DNA from: Apostichopus californicus
Lineage: Eukaryota > Echinodermata > Holothuroidea > Aspidochirotida > Stichopodidae
Direction of reading: 5' to 3'
Length of the DNA stretch: 25,906 bases
Assembly: GCA_020650975.1 (NCBI GenBank)
Contig: JAIPMN010019537.1
Coordinates: 1-25,906, forward strand
Part shown: positions 1-9,363 of the stretch, one piece after another
Position numbering within the stretch: the stretch's first letter is position 1
Layout: each line of letters starts with the position of its first letter
Notes under the pieces: model-generated
What the model was told of the DNA's origin: nothing
Seen by the model: only the letters and a program-made list of their open reading frames with translations
Database searches by the model: none
Program-made: the position numbers and the translations under genes

Positions 1-583
1 GATTTATATATAGATTTAAATAAATATAATCAATTGATCCAATAGCAGGGCCATTTTCGTATATGAAAATTTCATACAATACATTCATCTTCTTTATCAT
101 TGTTTTACATTTTTAATATGCCATTGAACATGCAAACAAGTTTGTTCCTGCTCTGGATTTAACAGCAAATGTTCCATATAACCATCTTAAAACTACTTCT
201 TTTATACCCTAATTTGATATAATATAATCAAGCGAAATGAATGATGTAACTGACGTTACCGACAACGTAACTAAACTTGGAAATAGTGTTGAAATCATCA
301 CAAGTTCATCGCATTATTTAAAGGTGAAAGGTCATCCGCACCAGTGATGTCAGACATGTGTGATTTATGCCTACTGCGTATGACTGCTTTATCGATGTTA
401 AAAAGGAAACACATGATGGTTCTCACATGGAACATGCATAGGTTGTTTTTTTCAGCATTTCTTGGAAAACCATACATGCAATCACATGTGAAGTAAGTAA
501 TATAAACTGTACAACAATACGAGGTACATGAGGCAACCTGCTAACTTTGAGTAAATCCATTCATATTTTCTCTTGTTCAACAG
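1..583. other. Left flank, no confirmed gene; possible small upstream exon
   Basis: No long open frame or recognisable domain is visible. A pyrimidine-rich tract ending in AG at 454-455 is followed by a 37-base stretch and a strong donor GTAAGT at 493-498, so 456-492 could be a small exon just before the TM1 exon of the receptor downstream. Read one way it is open and joins the TM1 exon in phase. Read another way it gives a TCNH motif like part of a GPCR proteolysis site, but then meets a stop unless the weaker donor at 488 is used. I cannot decide between these or exclude chance. Confidence 0.3.
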
Positions 584-699
584 AGAGTTCGTAAGGGACC
601 TGTGGAGGCTCAAGTTACTCTATACTATATTACTTTGATTGGATCGATAATCTCAGGATTAGCTCTGGTAGGATGTCTGATAATCTTTGTCTCCTTAAA
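584..699 (+). CDS. GPCR exon: TM1
   Basis: Acceptor AG at 582-583 after a C/T-rich tract, donor GTAAGT at 700. Encodes a hydrophobic segment with ITLIGSIISGLALVG, typical of adhesion GPCR TM1. Ends with two bases of a Lys codon (phase 2). The acceptor could instead be 584-585, which only changes the first residue and the phase of the join to an upstream exon. Confidence 0.88.
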
Positions 700-2995
700 G
701 TAAGTTACTGAGCCTACATAAAGTCCATCGTCAATGACGTTCTTAAGCATCACATCCCCAATTTAGCGCTACTTCTTTCGCCATCTTACAATATTGGCTC
801 AGACCAATATTGTTAGTTTAATTGTTGCTGTAATATGTTACGAAGGCTATCATATCATCATAGATGATTGTCTTCATTTGTTTTTTAATGTAAATTAATG
901 TAATATGTTAATATTTACAAAGATCTGTGTCTTTCTCTATTGAGATTCGATATCGTATTTACTTCATACATCGTACAAATGTCACCCCAGATAGAGCCTG
1001 GGCACAAAACTAAGCAACTTGACCTGCAGTAACCGGAGTCACCTTACTTTGCGACTGTAACTGTATATCATCATCTCACGAGTCTCATCGGCTGGGATTC
1101 AAATAGCTTCAAAGCTATTTACATTGTGCAAAGCCCTGTAATAGGATGCAGAGGTGATTTCATTTGAGTGTCGTTACATAAAAAGTACTGTAGTAGCAGG
1201 AAATCACTGAAGGTCTTTGTTTATAACTTTAACAGATTTCTTTAATATTTTATGTAATTTTATACTAATTTTACTTTAGATCTTTTAGGTCGAAGCAGCC
1301 GACTCATATCCACATCAACCTTTGTCTATCTCTCCTGGGATTCTACATCGCCTTCTTACTGAGCCCTCTAGCAGTGGGGAAGGAGATCCATTGTACGGTA
1401 GCCTCAGTGTTCATTCATTTCTTCTGTCTTGCTACTTTGGCTTGGATGTCCACAGAAGCTATGAACATGTACTATTTATTCCTCAAAGCTGAAAGGAGCA
1501 CCGTTCGACACTTTATACCAATAGCTTGTCTACTAGCCTATGGTAAGTGAGGTTTTGGGGATAGTTATAACTCATTAATGGGATGGAATCATACACGGAT
1601 TCCGACAGAATTCCAATGACGGTATCAAATGGGCGATTACTTTGAATAGGTAATGGCCCATAGAGTACAACACACAAATAAAGATTGACAATATTTCAAA
1701 CTTTGACTTGTGGTCCAATTTTTTTTGGTCACCAAAGGAAACTTGTTAAGCAGTTAAATAATGAAATATAATTTTGAATATCATCATGTTTCTGATTGTT
1801 TTTGTTGTTGTTACCATCAGGATTACCGGCCGCTTGTGCTCTTCTTGTGGTGTTCCTCGACAATAGCACTGATTTCCAATCTGCGAGCTAGTAAGTCTCA
1901 GACATTTTGACTTTTTAAGCCTCTCTCTTCTTCTAATACGAAGGTTAGGTGTAAGCCACATGGCTATGGTGATGATATATACCGAGGGTGCTCGTTGCTA
2001 CCAGTTCCTTATCTTAGATTTGATTCAAGAGGAGGAGGTTAATCAAAGCCTTTTTGTCCCCTTTTAATTAGCATGCAATGACCGACACAATTAAATTTAC
2101 TAGCAAAAGCCTCAATCATTCCCACTTCAGGAAGGGTGTTGGATCAGTGGTGGTGGTGGTGACGGCGGAGGAGGGTGTTGGGGTTGGGGTACGTGGCGTT
2201 ACTAATTTTGTCAAAATAGAAAGAACTGGTGAAAGAATGTATTTTCCTGATTGTGATGTATTATTCCAAATTACGACAAATGTGAACAAAATCACTTTTA
2301 TGCCACTGGTTTCTGAAACCTTTCTGTTATGATACATATTGACATTGACATATTGATATTATAAGTGTTACGTATGATAAATATTCGATAATTAGTTCTT
2401 AATTACCCCATACTAGTGCCTAGTTGCATTAAATATCTGGCCTTGTTATTTATTTATTTTCTTGCTTCTTTTTGCTCTAAATCTATTTTTCCCTCTCCAA
2501 AGCTGCTTTATCCATCCTGGTTATGCACTCTACTTTGGTTTTCTGACGGAAGTGGGTGCCATGTTTGTGTTTAATTTCATCATCTTCATCTGGGTAATTC
2601 GTAGAATTCTCTGCCGCCCTCTCATGGTCAGTAAAACAGCCGAAAACGCCAAACGTAATGAGATCATCAAGCGAGTCCGCCACGCAATTCTCTTCTGGTT
2701 CATACTCGGTCTGTCTTGGATTTTCGGATTTTTTGCTGCCGTTGATACCAAAACTCTGATATTTGATTATCTCTACTGTTTCTTCATCTCAATTCAAGGC
2801 ATCTTAATGTTCCTCTTGTTGTGTGTGGCCAATCCTGCATTTAAAGGAATGTTTAGGAGAACGGATTCTACGCAAACGAAGGTTACCAGACAGGCTACGA
2901 CGAGAAACTTGTCATCTTCACAGCTCGGGTCAAGTAGTCAATCTGACATACCTATGGACAGTATGGACAATCCGTCAACATCTGCAACGGAATAA
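584..2995 (+). CDS. Adhesion-type (7tm_2) GPCR, 3' part, four exons
   Basis: Seven-transmembrane region of a secretin/adhesion-class (class B) G-protein-coupled receptor, a plasma-membrane receptor signalling through heterotrimeric G proteins. Four exons (584-699, 1280-1542, 1821-1890, 2503-2995) join in consistent phase across three GT-AG introns and give 313 codons plus stop. Visible in order: TM1 (about residues 14-37), IHINLCLSLLG in TM2, Cys77 before TM3 with STEAMNMYYL in TM3, a short TM4, Cys151 in extracellular loop 2 (expected disulfide partner of Cys77), TM5 to about 183, LGLSWIFGF in TM6, SIQGILMFLLLCVANPAFK in TM7, then a Ser/Thr-rich tail of about 45 residues. The TM2/TM3 motifs and the QG in TM7 suit adhesion GPCRs better than hormone receptors; the subfamily (perhaps ADGRG/ADGRD-like) is unresolved. 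The N-terminus, GAIN domain and GPS are not in these exons, so the gene is partial here. It is intact over the part present. Confidence 0.93.
1280..1542 (+). CDS. GPCR exon: TM2 and TM3
   Basis: Acceptor TTTAG at 1275-1279, donor GTAAGT at 1543. The first base completes the Lys codon from the previous exon; the exon ends with the first base of a Gly codon. Contains HIHINLCLSLLGFYIAFLL (TM2), the conserved Cys at the top of TM3, and FIHFFCLATLAWMSTEAMNM (TM3), all hallmark adhesion GPCR patterns. Confidence 0.93.
1821..1890 (+). CDS. GPCR exon: TM4 and start of ECL2
   Basis: A 70-base exon between ACCATCAG (ending 1820) and GTAAGT (1891). Both phases match the neighbouring exons. Encodes the rest of TM4 (PAACALLVVFL) and the first part of extracellular loop 2, with a possible N-glycosylation sequon NST just after TM4. 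Confidence 0.87.
2143..2200 (+). repeat. GTG/GGT-rich simple repeat in GPCR intron 3
   Basis: A run of GTGGTGGTGG-type sequence grading into GGAGGAGGGTGTTGGGGTTGGGG. It lies inside the 1891-2502 intron and explains the valine/glycine-rich open frames seen there on both strands. Confidence 0.7.
2503..2995 (+). CDS. GPCR terminal exon: ECL2 Cys, TM5-TM7, C-tail
   Basis: Acceptor CCAAAG ending 2502; open to TAA at 2993-2995. Begins with the conserved loop-2 Cys, then TM5, a basic third intracellular loop (KRNEIIKRVRH), TM6, TM7 and a cytoplasmic tail rich in Ser, Thr and Gln. An AATAAA hexamer overlaps the stop codon (2991-2996), too close to be the main poly(A) signal with any confidence. The next relic (LINE) starts only 167 bases downstream, so the 3' UTR must be short or contain repeat sequence. 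Confidence 0.93.
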
Positions 2996-3161
2996 ATCCT
3001 TTGGTTTTGATTTTGTCTCCTATGAAATCAAGTAGAAACTGCAGAATTGACATTTTTGCATTTTTTTTGGTGCAAATACTGCATGGTCAGTTGCTTTGTT
3101 GAATGGAGCCCTCATCATAGTTTTACACTTACTTAGAGCTGTAATTTTGTAGTGTATGTTA

Positions 3162-3690
3162 ATGACAAGTGTAGTGAAGAAGGTTTCGTCGCAACCAACA
3201 GCGCTAACGTTTGGCGTTCCCCAGGGGTATTTGCTGGGACTAAAGCTGTTTACAATTTATTCTCCGCTATAGCAGCTATATGCAGGAATCACAACCTAGA
3301 TGTTCACATGTATGTGGATCACACCCAATTGTTGATGTTCTTCAAATTAGATACCAACAGTGGTGAACATGATGTCATTCAGCACCCATTGAGGGGTGTA
3401 TTTCAGACCTACGTTTATGAATGAAAGCAGGCCACCCGAAACTAAATGATGACAAGACTGATCTACTTGTTTTAACTCCTCCATACTTCAAGGAGAGGGT
3501 CCAGGTCTCTAAAATCCAAGTGGGGAGTGATGTTGTTGAGAACTCATCATCTGTACGTAACCTGGGTATCATTCATGTGTCATCAATCTGCAGGGCAGCA
3601 TACCATCACTTGCACAACATCAATGCAGATTAAAGTCACTTGATATCAGAACTGCTGAAACATTCATGGTTCATGCCTATTGTGTTGAAA
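3162..3690 (+). pseudogene. LINE reverse-transcriptase relic (CR1/L2/Jockey-like)
   Basis: Decayed middle-to-late part of a non-LTR retrotransposon reverse transcriptase. LTFGVPQG (the VPQGS box, Ser changed to Tyr just after) is read at about 3202-3230 in one frame; a frameshift near 3260 moves to the frame with IAAICRNHNLDVHMYVDHTQ, where the catalytic FADDTQLY box has become YVDHTQLL, so one active-site Asp is lost. After an in-frame stop at 3421, KLNDDKTDLLVL and SSSVRNLGI follow, then YHHLHNIN. A further shift near 3640 leads into IRTAETFMVHAY at 3645-3680. With several frameshifts, stops and a lost catalytic residue it is non-functional. Neither the 5' part nor the 3' tail was found, as expected for an old 5'-truncated copy. 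The exact clade is not decided. Confidence 0.85.
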
Positions 3691-4116
3691 AAAATCACTT
3701 TTAAGGGAGTTAGTGTTGCCTCATGTAAATGAAATGTTTTTTAGAACTGGACAAAGCAGTCCTTTCAAAATTCCAAAAAAAGCAGAGACATGTGCTGTAA
3801 CTCAAATGAAATATGTTTAAAAAAGTCTTCATTTCCCTGTCACGAGGATAGCCATTAACTAATGCTCCCAAATATGCTAGAAATTCAAGAAATACTAACT
3901 CAAATCCAACTGCAATATGCAATTTGTGCCAATAAACCCTGTAAAGACACACAAGGGTATTTTAAGGAACTCTGCTCTATGTCTGGGAATAATTAGGAGG
4001 AAATGTTAGCATGCAAAAAGCTTTGCAGTTATACTAATGACATGTTATTAAAGGCTGTGTTGGAAACACAACTTGTGTAAAATGTCCTGGTTGGGAGTAT
4101 GGCTACATAGAAGCAG
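3691..4116. other. Gene-free stretch after LINE relic
   Basis: AT-rich sequence. Open frames here lack recognisable domains. An AATAAA occurs at 3931-3936 with no gene clearly attached to it. Confidence 0.5.
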
Positions 4117-4200
4117 TGGAAATGAAAATAGGGTAACCAAAATGAAGGAATGCTAAAAGTGATCTTCCCAATCATGAACACAGACGTGACTATTAGTGTT
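4117..4200. repeat. Diverged repeat, copy 1 (partner at 5190-5272)
   Basis: Shares GAAAATGAAAATA-GGT-ACCAA at its start and TCCCAAT-ATGAACAC-GA-GTGACTATT at its end with 5190-5272, with a more diverged middle of similar length. The two copies are direct repeats about 1.07 kb apart. Family unknown. Confidence 0.65.
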
Positions 4201-4208
4201 TTATTATA

Positions 4209-4243
4209 CATGGTCAGTAGAATTTTAAGCTCTACTGGCCATG
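4209..4243. repeat. 13-bp hairpin-forming inverted repeat
   Basis: CATGGTCAGTAGA (4209-4221) and TCTACTGGCCATG (4231-4243) are reverse complements except for one position that would be a G-U pair in RNA; the loop is 9 bases. No terminator or gene context is evident. Confidence 0.7.
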
Positions 4244-4716
4244 GTGTGAATGTGACAGGCTCTGCCACAATCTTGAGGTAAATAAAGGAGACACATAGAG
4301 GAGCTTGGAAGATACTAAACATTCTTGATAAAACTACAAGATCAGTCAGAGAGAAGAAAGTTATTAAGTACACATACTGCAAGAGATCAACTGCTTTCAC
4401 CAAGTATTTAGACCAACAGGAGAATGATCCATGACACACCAAACTAAAAGACTACCAAAGCTTCAGGATGTAAATAAAATTATGTACAGGAATCATTTCC
4501 ATTGTGAGTCAACTATAACACCTAACGAGACCCTACTGGTAAATATAAAATCAAAATGTAAATGAAGAGAATTTTAATTACATATAGCATCCATCATTAC
4601 AAGAGTAAGTAGCATCATCAGCATACAGCAATACTTTATTCCTTTCACTTCAATAACAAAACCATGTACACTGGTTCAGTTGATGTAAATAGTCAGATAT
4701 ACACAGAGATTATTAC

Positions 4717-5480
4717 AAGGTTTGAGGTTTTTCCTATTATTAGTTATTGTTAATTTTAAAACTTCTAGGTTTTATTACTGTTATGTTCTTATTGAACAGT
4801 GCTTTTACATATATATCCTAATTTTTACTGAAATTAATGCTAGAAGAATTGTAGGGAGGCAGGTTTGAGGTTTTTTCTCCTATAAACTTTATTTTCACTT
4901 TAAAACTTTTTATGTGTTTACTATTTTCATATTTAACAGTGCATTGACAAATTGATTGAGGTGATGAAGGGGTTTTTGAGTGGTTTAACATTATATTTTC
5001 ATGTTTACTGTAAGTTGTTAAAGAATGCTAGTAGACTTGGGGGTAAAGGGAGGGAGGGGGGATAGGGCAAGGCAGTATTATTAGTTCATAGCAGCAAACG
5101 ATAGGTTCAAAAGCTTTTGTGTATGTTATCGTTTGATAATAACTTTCCACAAAATGTATGTTGTACATTAAAATGTGTGATTGGAGGAAGTGAAAATGAA
5201 AATACGGTTACCAAGCTTCAAGCCAAACTTTGAATATATCATCCCAATTATGAACACGGAAGTGACTATTGAACAGTGTGCAAGTTGTTGGTGATTTCGA
5301 ACGTTAAATATTAATTTACTGTCAGTTTTTAATGAATGCTACTAGAGGGGATGGGAGAGGGTGTAGTATCAGTTCATAACAGAAAATGAATATCTAGAAC
5401 AGCTGTTTGAGTATATGTAATCTTCTGATAATAATAAATTTCCATAGACTATCATTTTGTGCATTATGCACATTAAAAAT
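4717..5480. repeat. Degenerate tandem duplications
   Basis: Several segments recur with heavy divergence. AGGTTTGAGGTTTTT followed by an AT-rich tract and AACAGTGC occurs at about 4718-4805 and again at 4860-4945. A longer block (about 4935-5178), running from AACAGTGC through a G-rich tract, TTAGTTCATA.CAG.AAA, TTTGATAATAA and ending ACATTAAAA, recurs at 5265-5480. The 5190-5272 copy of the 4117 repeat sits between the blocks. It looks like an old direct duplication of a unit of about 330 bp. No coding function is visible. Confidence 0.55.
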
Positions 5481-5883
5481 ATGTCCGACGTACGTGTTAG
5501 CATTTATACAATCGTTATTTGACTACTTACTCAGATTTGAATACAAGCAAAGTAAACCTGGATATCTCCATGGTTTCACCTAGTTTCTTTACAGAATGTT
5601 TGTGCTTGTTTTGTTCTTTCAACTTTCGTTTTATGATGAAACAATGTTCAATTAGTCATGATACTGAGTGATAAATTACTAAGCAATTAAGCAGCAGTAA
5701 CCAGCAGTAATAGAGTTTACTCCCAAGGTAAGGTCTCCAGCTAGTCCAAAAATGCAAGCTATAGCAGGGGCGGATCCAGGATTTTGAGAAAGGGGGGCCG
5801 ACATCCGGATGGTAGCACTTTAGTGATCTGCGTCCTGGGGGAGGGGTCTGGGGGAGGGGTTGTTAATTGTGAGTGCTTAGATG

Positions 5884-6919
5884 CATGGGCGGCGATCCAT
5901 ACTTCCGAGTGGGGGTGATATGACCTTGTTGACTATCTAAGCGTAGCGCGAAGCGTACAATAAAATTTTGGGATTTACAAACCCTCTAGATGGCCGGAAA
6001 CGGCACTTCCCGAGGTTTCCAAGCGGCATATACCCAACTTTAAAATAGGGATATCATGTCCGAAATATCTCATAATAAGGATCCAAAATACTTTTTTTTA
6101 AATTTCGGGTGTTATTTTGGGAAAATTGCCCCTGTCAATCTTGTTTCAGGCGCTACGTTAGAATGTTCGAGAGCTCTTTTATATTATTCGATGAAAAAAA
6201 TAGCCTCATGCAGGCTATTATAGGCCTATACACATGCAATACACAATAACACATAGTTACATTCCGTTTGCTTTTTAGCTAGGGAAAACCTGATGAGTTG
6301 AACTTAGGGAATAACGTGACGACCTAGCAAATGTAGGCTAACTTGGCCGGGCAGTACGATGGTAGAGTGCTCGCCTGCGGTGACAATTGGAGGTCCCTGG
6401 TTCAAATTTCGGTATCAACATCTGATACCAAAACTTCCCTCCACTCCTTTCTCTATGAAAACTAATAAATTAATATAGGAGAGGCTAAGTCTCCATCCCC
6501 GAGTTCCGTTGCCATTTGCCAGGAGAGGAAAGTGTTTGCAATCTCTGCAAGTGGACAGCTGTACTCACGTTGGTTGGATGGAGACATTAAATGACAGTCC
6601 TGGAAGTAGGATTTTGACCCGCCTGCCTGAAAACATCTCACTTTGCGCCTGGGGTTAATAATACCTTTTGTTGTTATAGGGCTAATTAAGCCTACAGTCA
6701 ACTATTCTTGCTTTATAAAGACGCTTTATTTGAAAAGATCGCACTGCGTTTATGGTAGGCGAGAAATGAAGCTAAAAAAGAGCCGTACATTCACGATGAT
6801 GCATAAATGTAGGCATGAAAATATTCTTATCCCTGGCATTTGGTGGGGGGATATGGTGTATTACATCCCCTCCACCCATTTTCATGGGGGGATATATCCC
6901 CCCAGGATCGCCGCCCATG
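5884..6919. mobile_element. 1,036-bp hAT-type element with TIRs and 8-bp duplication
   Basis: CATGGGCGGCGATCC (5884-5898) is the exact reverse complement of 6905-6919, and CTTAGATG flanks the element on both sides (5876-5883 and 6920-6927) as a perfect 8-bp target-site duplication, the hAT signature. Inside the right TIR lie palindromic G/C runs (GGGGGGATATATCCCCCC at 6885-6902). No transposase is readable, so it is non-autonomous. It inserted into the left arm of the larger 5765-9363 element and is therefore younger than it. It hosts a tRNA-derived SINE. Confidence 0.88.
6345..6640 (+). mobile_element. tRNA-derived SINE
   Basis: A tRNA-like head with pol III box A (TGGTAGAGTGC, 6360-6370) and box B (GGTTCAAAT, 6399-6407) about 30 bases apart, starting near GGCCGGGCAG. 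Farther on, GGATGGAGACATTAAATGAC at 6575-6594 resembles the GGATGRGACGTTAAA...GTCC block shared by many invertebrate SINEs. It does not fold as a clean tRNA, so this is a SINE and not a tRNA gene. The 3' boundary is approximate and I did not find a convincing target duplication. Confidence 0.7.
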
Positions 6920-6927
6920 CTTAGATG

Positions 6928-7707
6928 CAAAATGGTGAAACATTTCGCCAAAAACTAGAAAAAACAGAAACGTTGCAGACACGCTTTTTTTGTGCACATA
7001 TTTTTTCTCGATAGACACATATTTAACAACGCTCAACAGTGCATGTAGAGCACTACAATGGATACACTATTATTGTGTCGATTCGTTTTTTCTTTTGCGC
7101 GAAAATTATGACACCAGATTCACCCCAAGCAAAAACATAAAACAAGATATATTCAATGAGATAATTATGATATACTTAGCCAATACGGAGGTTTTCCACA
7201 ACGCCCCGGCGCGCTGTAATGTTCCCCCCAACCCCCACTTCGCCCGCGTGATTGTTTTTCCCAGGAAAAACACCCCCCTCTCATTTCAATTTGCCTCTCT
7301 GTTCTTCGGAATATTGAGACGTAGGTTTGCATAACCACTGAGAATTCTTTCGAGGAATCTCTAACGTTAAACTTGGATGGAAAATACGCTGAATATTCCA
7401 TCGTCTCACCAGAGCGAGACACAGAACTTTAGTCGCTCAGAACCTAAAAATTACACCATAAGAGTGTGTGTGCGTCACCACGTTGTAGCCTATGGCAAAA
7501 AGGCTTCTACAACAGAATTTGGACCAATCACAGGCCTTCACTGTTTGACTTCACTGCCGCCTCCAGATTCCAACTCTATAACAAAAGAGCTACTCCCAAA
7601 CCGATCAGCTGACCAAAATAACAATGGTTTACAGCTGCTCCGTAACGTCCGTAAAGGTAAACAAAAGGTTTCCGACTGAACAACGTCCGTAAAAATGGAC
7701 TTAAGCT
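6928..7707. other. Interior of outer transposon, no recognisable gene
   Basis: Continuation of the 5765-9363 element after the nested insertion. Open frames on both strands (for example 7377-7679) match nothing I know. A CCAAT motif lies at 7522-7526 (GGACCAATCACAGG), followed within 200 bases by the start of the coding relic at 7708, so a decayed promoter is possible but unproven. Confidence 0.4.
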
Positions 7708-8841
7708 CAAGGGTTTTCTGCTAAGGAGCTCCAGTCAAGGCTCATCACTCTCACAAAAGAAATCTCCCGGATAGACGGCGATCAAAACGCCACCTATCAA
7801 CTCAAGGTCCAAAGAGACCCACCTAGACTCCCGGGGCAACTGAACCACTCGAAGGAGTTCTTTGATCCTTGGAATCAAGTACTCCAACGGGCAGGCAGAA
7901 CACTCCGAAGAATCTGGAGAGAAGAGTTATCCCGCCAACATAGCTCCCAACTCTTGAGAAGGCAAATGCGGGTCCATGTCACGAATCGCCGTCTTGGGGG
8001 AGGGGTATATTGGTTTTTTTTGGAAACCTGGTGATGCCTACATGTAAAATGGTGGCACTTAAAAGGCTTTTGTCACCCAAAATTTTCTGAGAAATATGCA
8101 TTTTTTTGTGTGTAACATCAATAAATTGAATAGTAGGTGATAATTCATTCTTTCCCGTGGCATGAAAATGTTCGCTGCTCGCCCCATTGAAAAGAAATAT
8201 AGGCTAATTTGAGGTTCAAATGATGCTGTAAAGGAGGTTTTATACTCTACTATGCTAAATGCTAAAGAAATGATGGTTGCTAAGTCAAAATTTGATGCAA
8301 TTTTTTTATGTATACTTGACAATTACAATGCGGGTTTTTCGGACGCTTGCGCGGGTCAGCGGGTTTGGGTGTTAGAATGCGGGTCCAACCCGCGAAATGC
8401 GGGTCAGTTGGGAGCTCTGCGCCAGGCAAAATGGCAACGGGAGAGATTTCTAGAAAAGAAATCAAGAGCCGAGACCGACCTAGAGTCAACTATAGAAGCT
8501 CCTGAGGCAAACCGGCTACTGACAACCATCCTCCAAAAATCTTCTCAAGTCATTGAAAGACCTAAAAAGAAAAATGAGAATCCGCTTCATCATGTAAAAC
8601 GAAAAGCAAAAAGGGTTTACAAACACATTTGAAAAAAAAAAACACTTTGAAACATTGGCACTTAATCTCGCAACACGCGGAATTATCCAAACTATTTCCA
8701 AAAGAACCGATTCTAGCCTACAAAAGGGCCCAAAATCTCAAAGATTTACTTGTTAACTCAAGGTTTCGTACTAGCGAAGAATCAGCTGACTCTAAAGGTT
8801 CACACGAAGCTCTTTTAGATGCTCTTATAGCTGCACTGTGA
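7708..8841 (+). pseudogene. Broken coding relic, possibly Penelope-like retroelement
   Basis: An open frame without ATG runs from about 7708 to 7945. It includes RLITLTKEISRIDGDQN and TLRRIWREELSRQ and looks helical and basic. It is interrupted by an insertion (about 7938-8421), and coding character resumes in the same phase with AKWQRERFLEKKSRAETDL up to a stop at 8632. A one-base shift later, HWHLISQHAELSKLF, EPILAYKRAQNLKDLLVN and a stop at 8841 follow. The last motif resembles the HW..L....L...F...P..AYRR..NL.DLLV linker that precedes the GIY-YIG domain in Penelope-like elements, which is the basis of the tentative call. No reverse-transcriptase core or GIY-YIG is readable, so the identity of the first half stays unknown. 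Non-functional as it stands. Confidence 0.45.
7938..8421. mobile_element. Decayed insertion in the coding relic, hAT-like ends
   Basis: AGCTCCCAACT near the left end (7942-7952) is the reverse complement of AGTTGGGAGCT near the right end (8406-8417). Repeated GCGGGTC blocks and the palindrome GCGGGTCCAACCCGC (8379-8393) lie just inside the right end. CGCCAA and CGCCAG flank the two ends, and the coding frame has the same phase on both sides, as expected after a target duplication. The 7990-8055 stretch also resembles the left arm of the outer element (GGGGGAGGGGT and AAAATGGTG motifs). The exact ends are uncertain because the left TIR has lost bases. Confidence 0.5.
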
Positions 8842-9347
8842 GTCCATAAAAACTCGTGCACAGAAAATAGATGCATTTTGAGAACGAGACGCCCAGGCCG
8901 AATATAAAATATTCAAAGGCTACTACTGATGAAGCTCCTCCTATAAAGTTTGAGAGCAGAAACCGGTCTAGTTGGTCATAAGAACCTACGATAGTCTCTC
9001 CTACTATTAACAGTACACTCAATTCATCTAATAGGTGCAATTATGTTTCACCATGAGGAGCATGCTATAAGTTCATGTTCCTCGGGCCCTCCCTTAAAAA
9101 TACTTCAGGTTCTTGGCGACTACGTTGCGTTAGATAGTGTAAAACCGCCTACACCCCCCCTTTCATTTGAAACTAATTGTCTTAGTCTCAAATTTGAAAT
9201 AAAAACGATCGCGTTTCAGGGAAGAGCAGCTGGATATATTAGGCTTTTCTTTCACCAAGTTATGCCTATTAGGAATTTGAACTACTCCCACATAAAAAAA
9301 AACGCAACTGATTTCCAAAAAGGGGGCGGGCCGGGTCGCCCCCCCCC
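8842..9347. other. Right arm of outer transposon
   Basis: No gene seen. A C-rich tract and a G-rich/C-rich pair (9320-9350) sit just inside the right TIR, mirroring the G-rich tract inside the left one. The minus-strand open frame across the TIR gives a RIQGGG peptide that simply reflects the terminal repeat. Confidence 0.5.
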
Positions 9348-9363
9348 CCTGGATCCGCCCCTG

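Larger units (their letters stand above)
5765..9363. mobile_element. 3.6-kb outer DNA transposon with perfect 16-bp TIRs
   Basis: CAGGGGCGGATCCAGG at 5765-5780 is the exact reverse complement of 9348-9363, and TATAG directly flanks both ends (5760-5764 and 9364-9368), which reads as a 5-bp target-site duplication. CAG...CTG termini with G-rich tracts just inside are typical of hAT-like elements; hAT duplications are usually 8 bp but 5-bp variants (hAT5) are known. No hAT transposase (BED finger, C-terminal dimerisation domain) is readable inside, so it is non-autonomous or decayed. Its interior is filled by nested insertions: 5884-6919, a SINE within that, and a broken coding relic with its own insertion at about 7938-8421. 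The two TIRs could also belong to two solo copies of one family, but the matching TATAG flanks argue for one element. Confidence 0.72.

Noticed and set aside
2078-2337. Open frames on both strands in the GPCR intron
   Set aside because: Explained by the GTG/GGT simple repeat and placed between two well-supported GPCR exons.
4029-4442. 137-codon minus-strand open frame with hydrophobic stretches
   Set aside because: No recognisable domain, lies across repeat sequence and a hairpin, and similar repeat sequence at 5190-5272 does not keep the frame.
6345-6420. Functional tRNA gene
   Set aside because: Box A and box B are present but the arms do not form a proper tRNA cloverleaf, and SINE-type sequence follows.
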